A stretch of DNA of 40,606 bases from SAR324 cluster bacterium (GCA_022573975.1 JACZSY010000007.1:1-40606), one strand, 5' to 3'; positions 27,187 through 35,303 are shown, counted from the first letter of the stretch. Notes: generated from the sequence alone by a model not told the origin. Numbers and translations are program-made.

Positions 27187-28803
27187 ATGAGCGGCCCTGA
27201 CGGCGGAAACCATGGGGCGGCCGGGGATACGGCCCGCAGGCTGGCCCGATCCTCCCTGCCCCCGGCGGTGGCCGAGGTGTTGAAGACGCTTTCCGGGACG
27301 GGCGCCACGGCAAACCCCGCGGCTCCGGGAGCTGTCCCGCCCCAGGGATGGCGGATGGAGGCCGACGGGGCGGGGGGTTTTTTGCTGTTGGAGGAACCGG
27401 CTGGAGCGCCTCCCAGGCTTTGGGCCGCGCTGGACAGGTTTGGCTGGCTGCACGCCCTGCTCGACTGGAAGGATGGGGGCCTGGGCCATGCCTGGCTGCG
27501 CCTGCCGGGGGGGGAAGGGCTGGAAATCCATCCGGGAGCGGGCCGCCACCCTCTCTGGGGCCGATCGGACAAGTTGTGCCACATCACCGGGCGGCACATC
27601 ACCGGAACGCCCGGCGCTTCCCGCTCCCGGACGGTCGGCCTGCTGCCGGCCCTGCCCTACCATCGCCTGGAAACGCTGCCTCCCTTCGATCGTCCGGGCG
27701 ATCTGCCCGCCGGGGCGGGCGGCGCGGTGCTCAACCTGCTGGCCCGCCTGCTGCGCCTGCAGGGGCGGCCGATGGCCCACTACCGGGGGCCCTATCCCAC
27801 CGCCGCGCTGTTTGCATCGCTGAGCCGTTGCTTTCGCCCGGCGCTGCCCGGGGCCGGGCAAGCCCCTTCCCCCATTGAAGAACCATACGGGGCGGCGCTA
27901 TCGATTGAAGATCAATCCCCTGAAGCTCAGTTGCGGACGCGCTTTTCCCACGACGGGACGACCCTGGCCTTCCGCGGGGAAATGGCGGCCAACCCCATCG
28001 CCTGGGAACCGGCCCCCTTCGCCCAATTGCTGCCCGCCGCCGATGTGCTGGTGCATCTTCGCGATGGCGTGGAAACGGTCTGGATCGGGCGGAAAGCCTT
28101 CCGGTTCCGGCCCTGGCGCAATGGGCTGCTGGCGGCGGGCGCCGGCATTTGGAGCGAAACCGTGGAAGGGGCGCCCGCCCATGGCGTTGGGTTGGCCATG
28201 CTGGGCCGTCCCTGGCGGCGTTTTTTGCTGCTGGGGCACGACGGCGCGATCCGGCAGGCGGAGGTTCCGCCAGGGACTCTTCCAAACCAGCCGAACCCGC
28301 CGAATCCGGCGCTCCCGCCGCGCCCTTTGGCGCCCTTGGCGGATTTGTGGCGCCCGGTGATTTTCTGCTGGTGCGCCGTGGACGCCGTGCCGGCCCTGGC
28401 CCCCGCCATCCTGGCCCTCGAACCCACCCTGCCGCTCCAGTGGGCGCCGCTGGAGCTGTGCCTGGCCGAGGCTTCCACGGAGGGCGGTTTGCTCCTCAAC
28501 GCGGCCATGGCCGGGCGCTTCCTGGCGCTTCAATCAGCCGGAGAAAAAGAGGGCGCCGGCGGCGCGGGGGACCCTGGCGCGCTGGCGACGATGATGATAT
28601 CCGACGTGCTGGGAGAATTGGCCCCGTTGGTGCGCGGGGCCGCGCAAAGGAAGCTGGCGCTCGAACCCCAAAGCGATCCGGGGCGCCTGATGGAGCAGGG
28701 AGTGCGGATGCAAGCCGGGGCCAGGACGCGGTTGGAGCGTTCCCTGCCCGCACTGGCGGCGGCATTGCGGCGGGGGGAAGTCCTGCCCCCGGTTCCGCGT
28801 TGA
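27187..28803 (+). CDS. large protein of unknown function, Ala/Pro/Gly-rich
   Basis: A 538-aa protein with a good ribosome-binding site (AAAGGAG at 27171-27177, 9 nt before ATG). I do not recognise it. No signal peptide or long hydrophobic segment is seen. It is rich in Ala, Leu, Pro and Trp, with short Pro/Asn-rich linkers (LPNQPNPPNPALPPRP near 375-390) and a Gly-rich linker near 455-465. The C-terminal 90 residues (MISDVLGELAPLVRGAAQRKLALE) look helical and may form a coiled structure. It diverges from the 5'-nucleotidase gene across 219 bp and converges with the dehydratase gene. Confidence 0.75.
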   Translation: MSGPDGGNHGAAGDTARRLARSSLPPAVAEVLKTLSGTGATANPAAPGAVPPQGWRMEADGAGGFLLLEEPAGAPPRLWAALDRFGWLHALLDWKDGGLGHAWLRLPGGEGLEIHPGAGRHPLWGRSDKLCHITGRHITGTPGASRSRTVGLLPALPYHRLETLPPFDRPGDLPAGAGGAVLNLLARLLRLQGRPMAHYRGPYPTAALFASLSRCFRPALPGAGQAPSPIEEPYGAALSIEDQSPEAQLRTRFSHDGTTLAFRGEMAANPIAWEPAPFAQLLPAADVLVHLRDGVETVWIGRKAFRFRPWRNGLLAAGAGIWSETVEGAPAHGVGLAMLGRPWRRFLLLGHDGAIRQAEVPPGTLPNQPNPPNPALPPRPLAPLADLWRPVIFCWCAVDAVPALAPAILALEPTLPLQWAPLELCLAEASTEGGLLLNAAMAGRFLALQSAGEKEGAGGAGDPGALATMMISDVLGELAPLVRGAAQRKLALEPQSDPGRLMEQGVRMQAGARTRLERSLPALAAALRRGEVLPPVPR

Positions 28804-28846
28804 AGTTGCCCGGCGCCGTTCCCGCGCGGGTTCGCCCGGAATCCAC

Positions 28847-29203
28847 TCACGCGCTGGAATTCCCGCCGAAATTCCCACCGGAAATCTCGCCGAAGATTTC
28901 ATCGATGCGCCGGGCCATTTCCACGTCGAGGCCGCTGAGTCCTCCCAGGTCGTGGGTGGTCAGTTCGATCTCCACCCGGTTGTAGCTGTTGCGCCAATCG
29001 GGATGATGATTGAGTTCCTCCGCCACCGCGGCCACCCGTGTCATGAAGGCGAAGGCCTGCTGGAAATCCTCGAAGACGAATTCCCGGCGAATACGGTCAG
29101 GGGTTTGAATCTCACCGCGGGACCCGCCCGGGCCGGCCTCCCACTGGGGGAGGGTTTTCAGGGCGGTGCGGAGCGCTTCGGGATCGAGCAGTTGCCTTGC
29201 CAT
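28847..29203 (-). CDS. pterin-4a-carbinolamine dehydratase
   Basis: A 118-aa protein of the 4a-hydroxytetrahydrobiopterin dehydratase family, which recycles the pterin cofactor of aromatic amino-acid hydroxylases and is also found in bacteria without such enzymes. Seen: LPQWEAG, IRREFVFEDFQQAFAFMTRVAAVAEELNHHPDWRNSYNRVEIELTTHDLGGLSGLDVEMA with the catalytic histidines of the NHHPxW motif and the later TTHD. The last 14 residues (GEISGGNFGGNSSA) are a Gly-rich tail beyond the fold. No hydroxylase gene is in the window. It is 103 bp downstream of pgsA on the same strand, but intervening repeats make co-transcription unsure. Confidence 0.93.
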   Translation of the reverse strand: MARQLLDPEALRTALKTLPQWEAGPGGSRGEIQTPDRIRREFVFEDFQQAFAFMTRVAAVAEELNHHPDWRNSYNRVEIELTTHDLGGLSGLDVEMARRIDEIFGEISGGNFGGNSSA

Positions 29204-29223
29204 GGGACAGGTGGGGGGATTTA

Positions 29224-29305
29224 TCCGGTAATAATCCGGTAATTATCCGGCAATAATCTCTGTGGCGCGGCCGGTGGACTATGCCGCCAGTGGATTACGC
29301 CGCCG
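29224..29305. repeat. short tandem repeats between pgsA and the dehydratase gene
   Basis: Three 11-bp units (TCCGGTAATAA, TCCGGTAATTA, TCCGGCAATAA; 29224-29256) are followed by two 16-bp units (GTGGACTATGCCGCCA at 29274 and GTGGATTACGCCGCCG at 29290). They fill nearly all of the 103-bp gap. Confidence 0.75.
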
Positions 29306-29306
29306 G

Positions 29307-29903
29307 TCAGCCGTCATCGGGCTTGTGCTTGAAGAATGCGGAAAAATAAAGGTAACCGGTCCACAGGGTAACAACCATGGCGATCCACAGCGCTATCGAC
29401 CCCAGGGCCGCCATGGGCAGGCCAAATGGATCGTGGTTGAGGATCAGGCCCCCGGTGGCGAGCATTTGCAGTACGGTTTTCAACTTCCCCCCGTCCGCCA
29501 CATGGATTTCAGCGCCGTCCAGGGCGGCCACCTGGCGCAAACCGGTGACGGCGAACTCGCGCAGGATGATCAGGATGGTCGGCACCGCGGCCGCATGGTC
29601 CTGTGCCACCAGCATGATCAGGGAGGCTGAAATCAGCATCTTGTCGGCGAGGGGGTCCAGCATCCGCCCCAGCAAGGTGACCTCTCCCCGGTACCGGGCC
29701 AAATCGCCGTCCAGGTAATCGGTCACGGCCGCCATGGTGAACAACACCCAGGCCAGGGTGTTGGCCATCGGCCCGCCCAGATAAATCAGCAACACCACCA
29801 CGGGCACCACCAGGATGCGGCCGATGGTCAACTGGTTGGGCGTCACCCAGGCCAGCCATTGGTAACCGGTGCCCTTGAGATCGCCTCTGGTTGTTGGCGG
29901 CAT
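29307..29903 (-). CDS. pgsA: CDP-diacylglycerol-glycerol-3-phosphate 3-phosphatidyltransferase
   Basis: PgsA makes phosphatidylglycerophosphate from CDP-diacylglycerol and glycerol 3-phosphate in the inner membrane. The family signature D-x2-DG-x2-AR-x8-G-x3-D-x3-D is seen as DYLDGDLARYRGEVTLLGRMLDPLAD. The start region TPNQLTIGRILVVPVVVLLIY is typical, and several hydrophobic segments follow. The ATG at 29903 gives 198 aa. A TTG five codons upstream (29918) is an alternative. It is the committed step to anionic phospholipids, and together with the PlsC-like protein it is the second phospholipid enzyme in the window. Confidence 0.94.
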   Translation of the reverse strand: MPPTTRGDLKGTGYQWLAWVTPNQLTIGRILVVPVVVLLIYLGGPMANTLAWVLFTMAAVTDYLDGDLARYRGEVTLLGRMLDPLADKMLISASLIMLVAQDHAAAVPTILIILREFAVTGLRQVAALDGAEIHVADGGKLKTVLQMLATGGLILNHDPFGLPMAALGSIALWIAMVVTLWTGYLYFSAFFKHKPDDG

Positions 29904-30386
29904 GGTGTCTCTCTGCAATCGCCCGCGTGGGAAAACGGCTCCGAAAGCCCCTCGGCGGGAAGCGGGCCGAAACCCTTTCGTGGAAATCGTCGTTTAAAAT
30001 CTAAATAATCGGTTCCCCGTTCAGAACACCACCTCTTTCCTCATGGGCAAGGCGGATTTCGATGGAAAATTCAGTGATCGAACTTCCAGCGCTCCACTCT
30101 ACCATGGGAGAATGAAATCAGGAACTTTGCACCAAGCGCTTCCATTGGCGGACAGGCGGGAGACCTCCGCCAAAACGCTTCGAATCGAGGGCAGGATTGC
30201 GAAATTTCCTTCGACCTGGCCAAACCATTCCCCCCGCATACCGGTGAACCTTGAATTGCAGGGCGGACGGCCTGTAAAAACTGCGATGAATAAGATAATC
30301 TAAGGAAATCTATTTTCGTTTCAGCGGGCGCCGCCCATGGTGGTTCCCTCTTGATTTCGGAAGCATAAAAAGGAAGGGTGTTTTCC
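29904..30386. other. pgsA-hemA divergent gap
   Basis: These 483 bp lie between divergent genes and presumably hold both promoters. Two short open frames (30043-30303 plus, 30071-30412 minus) look random and lack ribosome-binding sites. The clearest structure is a long hairpin at 30134-30180. The stretch near 29990-30010 and 30280-30330 is AT-rich. The hemA ribosome-binding site AAGGAAGG is at the right end. Confidence 0.5.
30134..30180. other. long imperfect hairpin before hemA
   Basis: TTGGCGGA (30145-30152) pairs perfectly with TCCGCCAA (30166-30173), and outside it AAGCG (30134-30138) pairs with CGCTT (30176-30180). There is no T tract. It could be part of the hemA leader, a protein site or chance. 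Confidence 0.3.
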
Positions 30387-31802
30387 ATGCCGCTTTCCCT
30401 GGTCGGTTTCAATTACAAACACACCCCCCTGGCGTTGCGGGAGGTGCTCAACATTCCCTCCGCCAGACTGCCGGCGCTGTTGGATGAGGTCCGCCAGGCC
30501 TGCGCCCTGGACGAACTGATGGTGCTCTCCACCTGCAACCGGGTGGAGTTTTATTTTTCGGCCGCCGAGGGCGAACAAGCCTCCCAGTCCATCCTGGCCT
30601 GGATGAAGAGAGGATTTTCCGGCTGGGAGGGAGAGATAGAGCGCCGCGCCGTCATTCTCCACGATCAACCGGCTGTCACGCATCTGTTCCGGGTGGCCTG
30701 CAGCCTCGAATCCATGGTGATCGGCGAGCCGCAGATTCTGGGGCAGGTCAAGGAGAGCTTCCAGATCGCCCGCCAACAGCGGACAGTGGGACCCTATCTC
30801 ACCGGATTGATGCAAAAGGTCTTTCAAGCCGCCAAGCGGGTGCGCAGCGAGACCGGCATCGCCCGCTTCCCGGTGTCGGTCAGTTACATGGCCGTGGAAC
30901 TGGCGGGGAAAATATTCGAACGCCTGGACGACAAGACCGTGATGGTGATCGGCGCGGGCGATATGGCCGAACTGGTGGTGGCGCACTTGAAACGAAAAGG
31001 GGTGCGGAAACTTGTGATCACCAACCGCACCTTCTCCAATGCGGTGGCCCTGGCCGAGCGGGTGCAGGGCAGCGCGGTGCCTTTCGAGGAAATGGCCGGT
31101 CAGTTGGCCGCCTCGGACATCGTCATCGCTTCCACGGGCGCCCAGGGCCATGTGGTGGACAAGGAGATGGCCCGCCAAGCCGCCAAAAGCCGGAAGGGCA
31201 ACCCCATCTTTTTCATCGATATCGCGGTGCCGAGGGATATCTCCCCCGAGGTCGGCTCCCTGTCGAATGTGTATTGTTACGATATCGACGCCTTGCAAAC
31301 CGCTGCCTCCGCCAATTTGAAGGAGCGGGAATCCGAATCGGGAAAGGCCCAGGCCATCATCGACGATGAAATGCGGTCCTTTCATAACGCGGGCAGGGCG
31401 CGCCTGGCCGTGCCGGTGATCCGGGCCTTGCGGGAGCAATTCAACGAGACCGGAAACCTGGCGCTGGAAAAAACCTTCAAGCGTTTGAGCCACCTTTCCG
31501 AGCCGGAGCGCGAAGCCATGCGCGCCCTGGTGCGGAGTTTGACCAATAAACTCCTGCACCTCCCTTCCACCAGGCTCAGGGAAATGGAGGCCGAAGGCGA
31601 TGGCGGCTTGTTTTCCGAAGCCCTGGTGGGCCTGTTCGGATTGAACCCCGATGCCATGGACATCCCGGCGGCCCGCTCCGGAACCGGAAACGCCGGGGAA
31701 GCGCAAGGGGAAGGCTCCGCGGTGGAAAACTCCGGGGAAGGCACCGTGGAAAACTCCGTATTGGCAAATGTGGTACAGTTTCGAATTCCGGCTAAACCCT
31801 GA
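30387..31802 (+). CDS. hemA: glutamyl-tRNA reductase
   Basis: HemA reduces glutamyl-tRNA to glutamate-1-semialdehyde with NADPH, the first step of the C5 route to haem. It is 471 aa from the ATG, with AAGGAAGG 9 nt upstream. A GTG three codons earlier lies inside that site and is less likely. Seen: the catalytic Cys C50 in LSTCNRVE, GEPQILGQVK (113-122), the NADPH-binding GAGDMAEL (189-196) and the C-terminal dimerisation helix with FKRLSHLSEPEREAMRALVRSLTNKLLH. The last 55 residues form a Gly/Glu/Asn-rich tail (GNAGEAQGEGSAVENSGEG) beyond the normal end. It is followed after 38 nt by hemD, with hemC absent. Confidence 0.96.
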   Translation: MPLSLVGFNYKHTPLALREVLNIPSARLPALLDEVRQACALDELMVLSTCNRVEFYFSAAEGEQASQSILAWMKRGFSGWEGEIERRAVILHDQPAVTHLFRVACSLESMVIGEPQILGQVKESFQIARQQRTVGPYLTGLMQKVFQAAKRVRSETGIARFPVSVSYMAVELAGKIFERLDDKTVMVIGAGDMAELVVAHLKRKGVRKLVITNRTFSNAVALAERVQGSAVPFEEMAGQLAASDIVIASTGAQGHVVDKEMARQAAKSRKGNPIFFIDIAVPRDISPEVGSLSNVYCYDIDALQTAASANLKERESESGKAQAIIDDEMRSFHNAGRARLAVPVIRALREQFNETGNLALEKTFKRLSHLSEPEREAMRALVRSLTNKLLHLPSTRLREMEAEGDGGLFSEALVGLFGLNPDAMDIPAARSGTGNAGEAQGEGSAVENSGEGTVENSVLANVVQFRIPAKP

Positions 31803-31840
31803 GTGCCCTTCCCCCACCCACTCGATCTCTCCATCGTTTA

Positions 31841-32647
31841 ATGGCCGAAGAAGAATCCATTCCGTTCAAAGGGCTGACCTTTCTCAATACCCGCGATTCC
31901 GGCAGCGCGCCGGTGTTGACCGATCTGCTGAGGGAAAAGGGGGGCGCCGTGGTGGAATGTCCCACCATCGAACTCAAGCGGCCCAAAAGCTGGGAGGCCT
32001 TCGACACCCGCTTGAAGAGCGTCACCCAGGACGACTGGATCGTGTTCACCAGCCCCAACGCCGTGCGTGCCACCCTGGACCGCATCTGGTCCCTGAACCA
32101 ACCCTACGGCGCGCTCTCACTGGCCCGCATCGCCGTGATCGGCCAGGGTACCGGGGACGTCCTGCGGGCCGAAAAACTCGAAATCGACCTCATTCCACCC
32201 CTTTCGCAACAGGAAGTGCTGTTGCGCTACCTGCTGGAAAGGATGAAAAAGGACGACCGGGTCTGGATTCCGAGAGCGCAGGAGGCCCGCGACGTGCTGG
32301 AGAGAGGGCTGCGGGCGGCGGGATACGAGGTGGTGGTGACCCCCGTTTACCGCACGGTGCTCCCCGAGGCCGGGATCAAACCCGCCGTGGACGACCTGAT
32401 GGCCGGGCGGATCGACTGGATGCTGTTCACCAGCACCTCCACGGTGATCAATTTCTTCGAGCTGTTGGATGACGAGTCCAGGAGGGGACTGGAAAACCGG
32501 TGGCCGAAGGTGGCCTGCATCGGCGCGGTCACGGCGGAATCCGCTCGGGAATGCGGCCTGGAGGTGCAGGTGGTGCCGGGCCGGCAGGATGTTTCCGGCA
32601 TGGTGGACGCCATCGCCGGCTACCTCACCCAAGGCGGGACGGAGTGA
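31841..32647 (+). CDS. hemD: uroporphyrinogen-III synthase
   Basis: HemD closes hydroxymethylbilane to uroporphyrinogen III. The family is poorly conserved, but the 268-aa length and the features fit: FLNTRDSGSAPVLTDLLREKGGAVVECPTIEL at the N-terminus, DDWIVFTSPNAVRATLDRI, RIAVIGQGTGDVLRAEKLEIDLIP, VWIPRAQEARDVLERGLRAAGYEVVVTPVYRT, DWMLFTSTSTVINFFELL and KVACIGAVTAESARECGLEVQVVP. The internal pseudo-repeat of the two lobes (FTSPNAV / FTSTSTV and IGQGTGDV / IGAVTAES) is clear. It follows hemA on the same strand, which supports the call. Confidence 0.93.
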   Translation: MAEEESIPFKGLTFLNTRDSGSAPVLTDLLREKGGAVVECPTIELKRPKSWEAFDTRLKSVTQDDWIVFTSPNAVRATLDRIWSLNQPYGALSLARIAVIGQGTGDVLRAEKLEIDLIPPLSQQEVLLRYLLERMKKDDRVWIPRAQEARDVLERGLRAAGYEVVVTPVYRTVLPEAGIKPAVDDLMAGRIDWMLFTSTSTVINFFELLDDESRRGLENRWPKVACIGAVTAESARECGLEVQVVPGRQDVSGMVDAIAGYLTQGGTE

Positions 32648-32760
32648 ATCTTTTCGGGAAAATTTTTCGCGGGGCCATTCCCCCCTGGTTGCGGGAATAA
32701 AAAAATAGTTGGTTTCCATCCCCCGCCGGTCGCGGTGAGGCTGTTCAATTTCCGCCGCCG

Positions 32761-33186
32761 GTGTCTCATTTCCTTTCCCCCGAGCCCATGAACGATTCGG
32801 CCAACGCCATCGCGGAACGCCTGCGCAGGCTGGGACGACAGTTCCTGGTGCACTCCTTCCTCTATTACCGGCTGGGGGAAAACCTCATTTCCGATGCGGC
32901 CTTCGACCAACTCGCCGAAGAACTGCTGACGCTACGCAAGGCGCATCCCGAGTTGGAACTGCCCCATGCCGCCGCGCTGAAACCGGCCCTGGGCGACGAG
33001 GCCTCCGGATTCGGGATTCGCGACTATCCCGAGGCCATCGTCACCGACGCCTTCAAGCTGCTCTACGCGGAGACCATGCCCGGCGTGGAATTCCCGGAAT
33101 TCGTGGAACGCCGGGGCTACCGGGCCGAAATTGGCGCGGAAAAAGGCGCGGAAAAAGGCGCGGAAAAAAACACCGAGGGCGGATGA
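32761..33186 (+). CDS. small LigA-related protein (DNA ligase Ia-domain-like)
   Basis: A protein of up to 141 aa whose middle part (about 33-68: HSFLYYRLGENLISDAAFDQ, then LAEELLTLRKAHPELE) resembles the NMN-binding Ia subdomain at the start of NAD-dependent DNA ligase, where the pattern is hxYYvlDxPxISDAEYDxLxxELxxLExxHPEL. The adenylation, OB, zinc and HhH domains are absent, so it cannot seal DNA itself. The start is GTG at 32761, or the ATG at 32788. Neither has a clear ribosome-binding site. The tail GAEKGAEKGAEK is coded by three 12-bp repeats (33133-33168). Similar stand-alone LigA-related proteins are known by annotation, but I know of no assigned function. Confidence 0.7.
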   Translation: MSHFLSPEPMNDSANAIAERLRRLGRQFLVHSFLYYRLGENLISDAAFDQLAEELLTLRKAHPELELPHAAALKPALGDEASGFGIRDYPEAIVTDAFKLLYAETMPGVEFPEFVERRGYRAEIGAEKGAEKGAEKNTEGG

Positions 33187-33246
33187 TGCTGGATGGCGGA
33201 AACGGATTTTGGGCTGCCCGCCGGAAGCGGTGACTGGCTGAAGGCC

Positions 33247-33306
33247 GCGGTAATTGCCTGGTCGGCGCGGTAATTGCCTGATCGGCGCGGGGACTGCCCG
33301 ATCGGC
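33247..33306. repeat. three tandem 20-bp units
   Basis: The unit GCGGTAATTGCCTGGTCGGC starts at 33247, 33267 and 33287, with a few changes in the third copy. It lies between the LigA-related gene and tRNA-Pro, and has no coding frame. Confidence 0.85.
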
Positions 33307-33350
33307 AAATGCGCGGCCGGGCATGGCGGGAAGATTGCTTCGGGTTCGAA

Positions 33351-33424
<74 letters not shown>

Positions 33425-33600
33425 CTTCGGAACCTATTAAAATACCCGCCGCGAGTGGGGAATGTCAATTGGAGGTTTGATGGAACGTGCGCTGGTTTCC
33501 ATTTTTTGAGATGGGCCATTCGCTCCCACCCGCCAAAGCGTCTTTCCTTTCAACTTCGCGGTTGCCAGCCTGAGTGTTGTCTTTTTGCCGCACCCGCGCC

Positions 33601-33702
33601 GGTGTCCCGGCCTGGGCTATTTGGGCGGCCGGTGTCCCGGCCTGGGCAATTTGGGCGGCCGGTGTCCCGGCCTAGGCAATTTGGGCGGCCGGTGTCCCGG
33701 CC
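33601..33702. repeat. 30-bp minisatellite at the end of the MFS gene
   Basis: Three complete 30-bp units (33601, 33631, 33661) and a partial fourth (33691-33702) are nearly identical. In the transporter frame each unit codes for AGTPAAQIAQ. The transporter stop (TAG, 33672-33674) lies inside the third unit, where the other units have CAG. Confidence 0.92.
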
Positions 33703-34886
33703 TCCAGGCTCCTGTCGTCGATGGGGTGATGCACCATGGCGGCCAGGATGGCCAGTCCGATGGAGAGTCCCCACATCACGGCGTAACTTCCGGTGATGTC
33801 GAAGAGCCACCCTGCCATCCACGCGCCCAGGAAGCCTCCCACCTGATGGCTCATGAACACCATCCCATAGAGCATGGAGAGGTACTGGGACCCGAAAATC
33901 TGCCTCACCAGTCCGCTGGTGAGGGGCACCGTGCCCAGCCAGATGAACCCGATGGACGCGGAAAACAGGTAGACGCTGAAATCGGCCGCGGGCAGCAGGA
34001 GGAAAACGGAGATGATCAGCGCACGAAGCAGATAAATCAGGGAGAGCATCCGCTTTTTGCTGAAGCGGTCGCCCAGATAGCCCCAGATGTTCGCTCCGAT
34101 CATGTTGAAGATGCCGATCAGCATCAGGGCGTTGGCGCCCACCACGGGAGCCAGTCCCAGGTCCTTCGCGTAGGCGGGCAGGTGGGTGGCCAGGAAAAAC
34201 ACATGAAAGCCGCAAACGAAAAATCCCAGGTTCAACAAGCGGTAACCCGAATGGCCGCGCGCCTCGCCCAGGGCGGCCAGCACCTTCTGTCCGCGATGTG
34301 AGCCTTGGCGAACCGCCTGGCCCCGGATCAGCAGCGGCGTCACCACTATGGCGGACAGAGCGACGCCACTCAAGATCACCACGGCCCGGCTCCAGCCCTG
34401 GGAAGCGATCAGGAAGTGCGCGGCGGGGAGCATCAATATCTGTCCCATGGAGGCGCCGGCCATCAGGACTCCCACCGCGCGGCTGACCCGCTGCTCCCCC
34501 ACCATCCGGCCGATGGCGCCGATCACCACCACGTTGGACACGGCCGATGCGCCCAGTCCCATCATCACGCCGGTGGTGAGATAGAACTCCGCGGGAGTGC
34601 TCGCCTGCGCCACCCCGTACAGACCCAGGGCCTGGAGCAGGGCGCCGGCGATCAGCACCCGTCCGGTTCCAAAGCGGTCCGCGATCAATCCGGCCACGGG
34701 CGACCCGAAGCCGAGCAGGAACATCTGGATGGCGAAACCCAGCGAGAAAACCTCCCGCCCCCACCCGTATTCGGCGGTGATGGGCGGAAGAAATAGTCCA
34801 AAGGCATGGCGCAGGCCCGCGCCGATCATCAGAATCCAGGCCCCGGCCAGGAGGGCCAACCATACCGCCGTGGGAATTTTCGCCAT
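33672..34886 (-). CDS. MFS transporter
   Basis: A 404-aa major facilitator with 12 hydrophobic segments, likely of the OFA or monocarboxylate type, moving a small organic substrate across the inner membrane. Seen: WLALLAGAWILMIGAGLRHAFGLFLPPITAEYGWGREVFSLGFAI at the start, the loop 2-3 motif GLIADRFGTGRVL (usual GxxxDrxGrr) and its second-half echo GYLGDRFSKKRM. The ribosome-binding site GAGGA lies 7 nt before ATG. Its last residues (AGTPAAQIA) are coded by a 30-bp minisatellite, and the stop codon is a single-base variant within that array. No substrate can be named from the sequence. A strong dyad lies about 160 bp upstream. Confidence 0.9.
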   Translation of the reverse strand: MAKIPTAVWLALLAGAWILMIGAGLRHAFGLFLPPITAEYGWGREVFSLGFAIQMFLLGFGSPVAGLIADRFGTGRVLIAGALLQALGLYGVAQASTPAEFYLTTGVMMGLGASAVSNVVVIGAIGRMVGEQRVSRAVGVLMAGASMGQILMLPAAHFLIASQGWSRAVVILSGVALSAIVVTPLLIRGQAVRQGSHRGQKVLAALGEARGHSGYRLLNLGFFVCGFHVFFLATHLPAYAKDLGLAPVVGANALMLIGIFNMIGANIWGYLGDRFSKKRMLSLIYLLRALIISVFLLLPAADFSVYLFSASIGFIWLGTVPLTSGLVRQIFGSQYLSMLYGMVFMSHQVGGFLGAWMAGWLFDITGSYAVMWGLSIGLAILAAMVHHPIDDRSLEAGTPAAQIA

Positions 34887-35047
34887 TCGTTATTCCTCAC
34901 AAAAAAATGAGCCGGCGGGGTCTTGCCACCCGGCGGCGAAAAGGGAAAGCACCCTCCGGTTTTTCAAGGGGGGCCATTCATCAAATTAGCAACGGCTCCC
35001 GGCCGTGACCGGAATATTCCGAACCCCGCGGGAGATCGCCGATGGGC

Positions 35048-35080
35048 TGTCAGTTGGTATTAATCTTTACCGACCTGACA
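35048..35080. promoter_or_regulatory. interrupted dyad upstream of the MFS gene
   Basis: TGTCAG (35048-35053) pairs with CTGACA (35075-35080), and inside it GGTA (35056-35059) pairs with TACC (35068-35071). It could be an operator for the divergent MFS gene, or an RNA hairpin. Confidence 0.35.
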
Positions 35081-35147
35081 ATTATGGGGTGTTAGAAAAC
35101 AAACCAAGCCATCAGGCCGGCTTGATAAAATCAGGTTTTGACAAATA

Positions 35148-35195
35148 GCCCGCCGCCCCATTGTTTCAAGGCCGGCGGGCAGGCAAGTTTTTTTT
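35148..35195 (+). terminator. terminator-like hairpin
   Basis: GCCCGCCG (35148-35155) pairs with CGGCGGGC (35173-35180), and a run of eight T follows after 7 nt. No gene is seen directly upstream on this strand, so it may end a small transcript. Confidence 0.5.
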
Positions 35196-35225
35196 GAGAG
35201 CGTACAGCCCATTGTCCTGAATAAG

Positions 35226-35303
35226 CCGATGCCGTTTCGCCTTCCGGTTGGTGGATTCTCCCCGATGACCTAAACCCACGGCGCGCGGCATCGGTTTTTT
35301 TTT
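35226..35303 (+). ncRNA. candidate structured small RNA with its own terminator
   Basis: CCGATGCCG (35226-35234) pairs perfectly with CGGCATCGG (35286-35294), followed by nine T. A second helix inside (CGCC at 35238-35241 with GGCG at 35280-35283) continues the stem, and the inner 38 nt can pair further (GGT/ACC). The closed stem with a long folded interior and a clean T tract look like a compact small RNA of about 80-100 nt. It matches no RNA family that I can name. The 5' end is unknown. It could also be only a long-looped terminator. Confidence 0.35.

Noticed and set aside
30043-30303. Short open frame before hemA
   Set aside because: No ribosome-binding site, random-looking composition, and it covers a strong hairpin.
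33247-33306. Three regularly spaced 20-bp units considered as a CRISPR array
   Set aside because: The units are directly tandem with no spacers, and there are no cas genes nearby.
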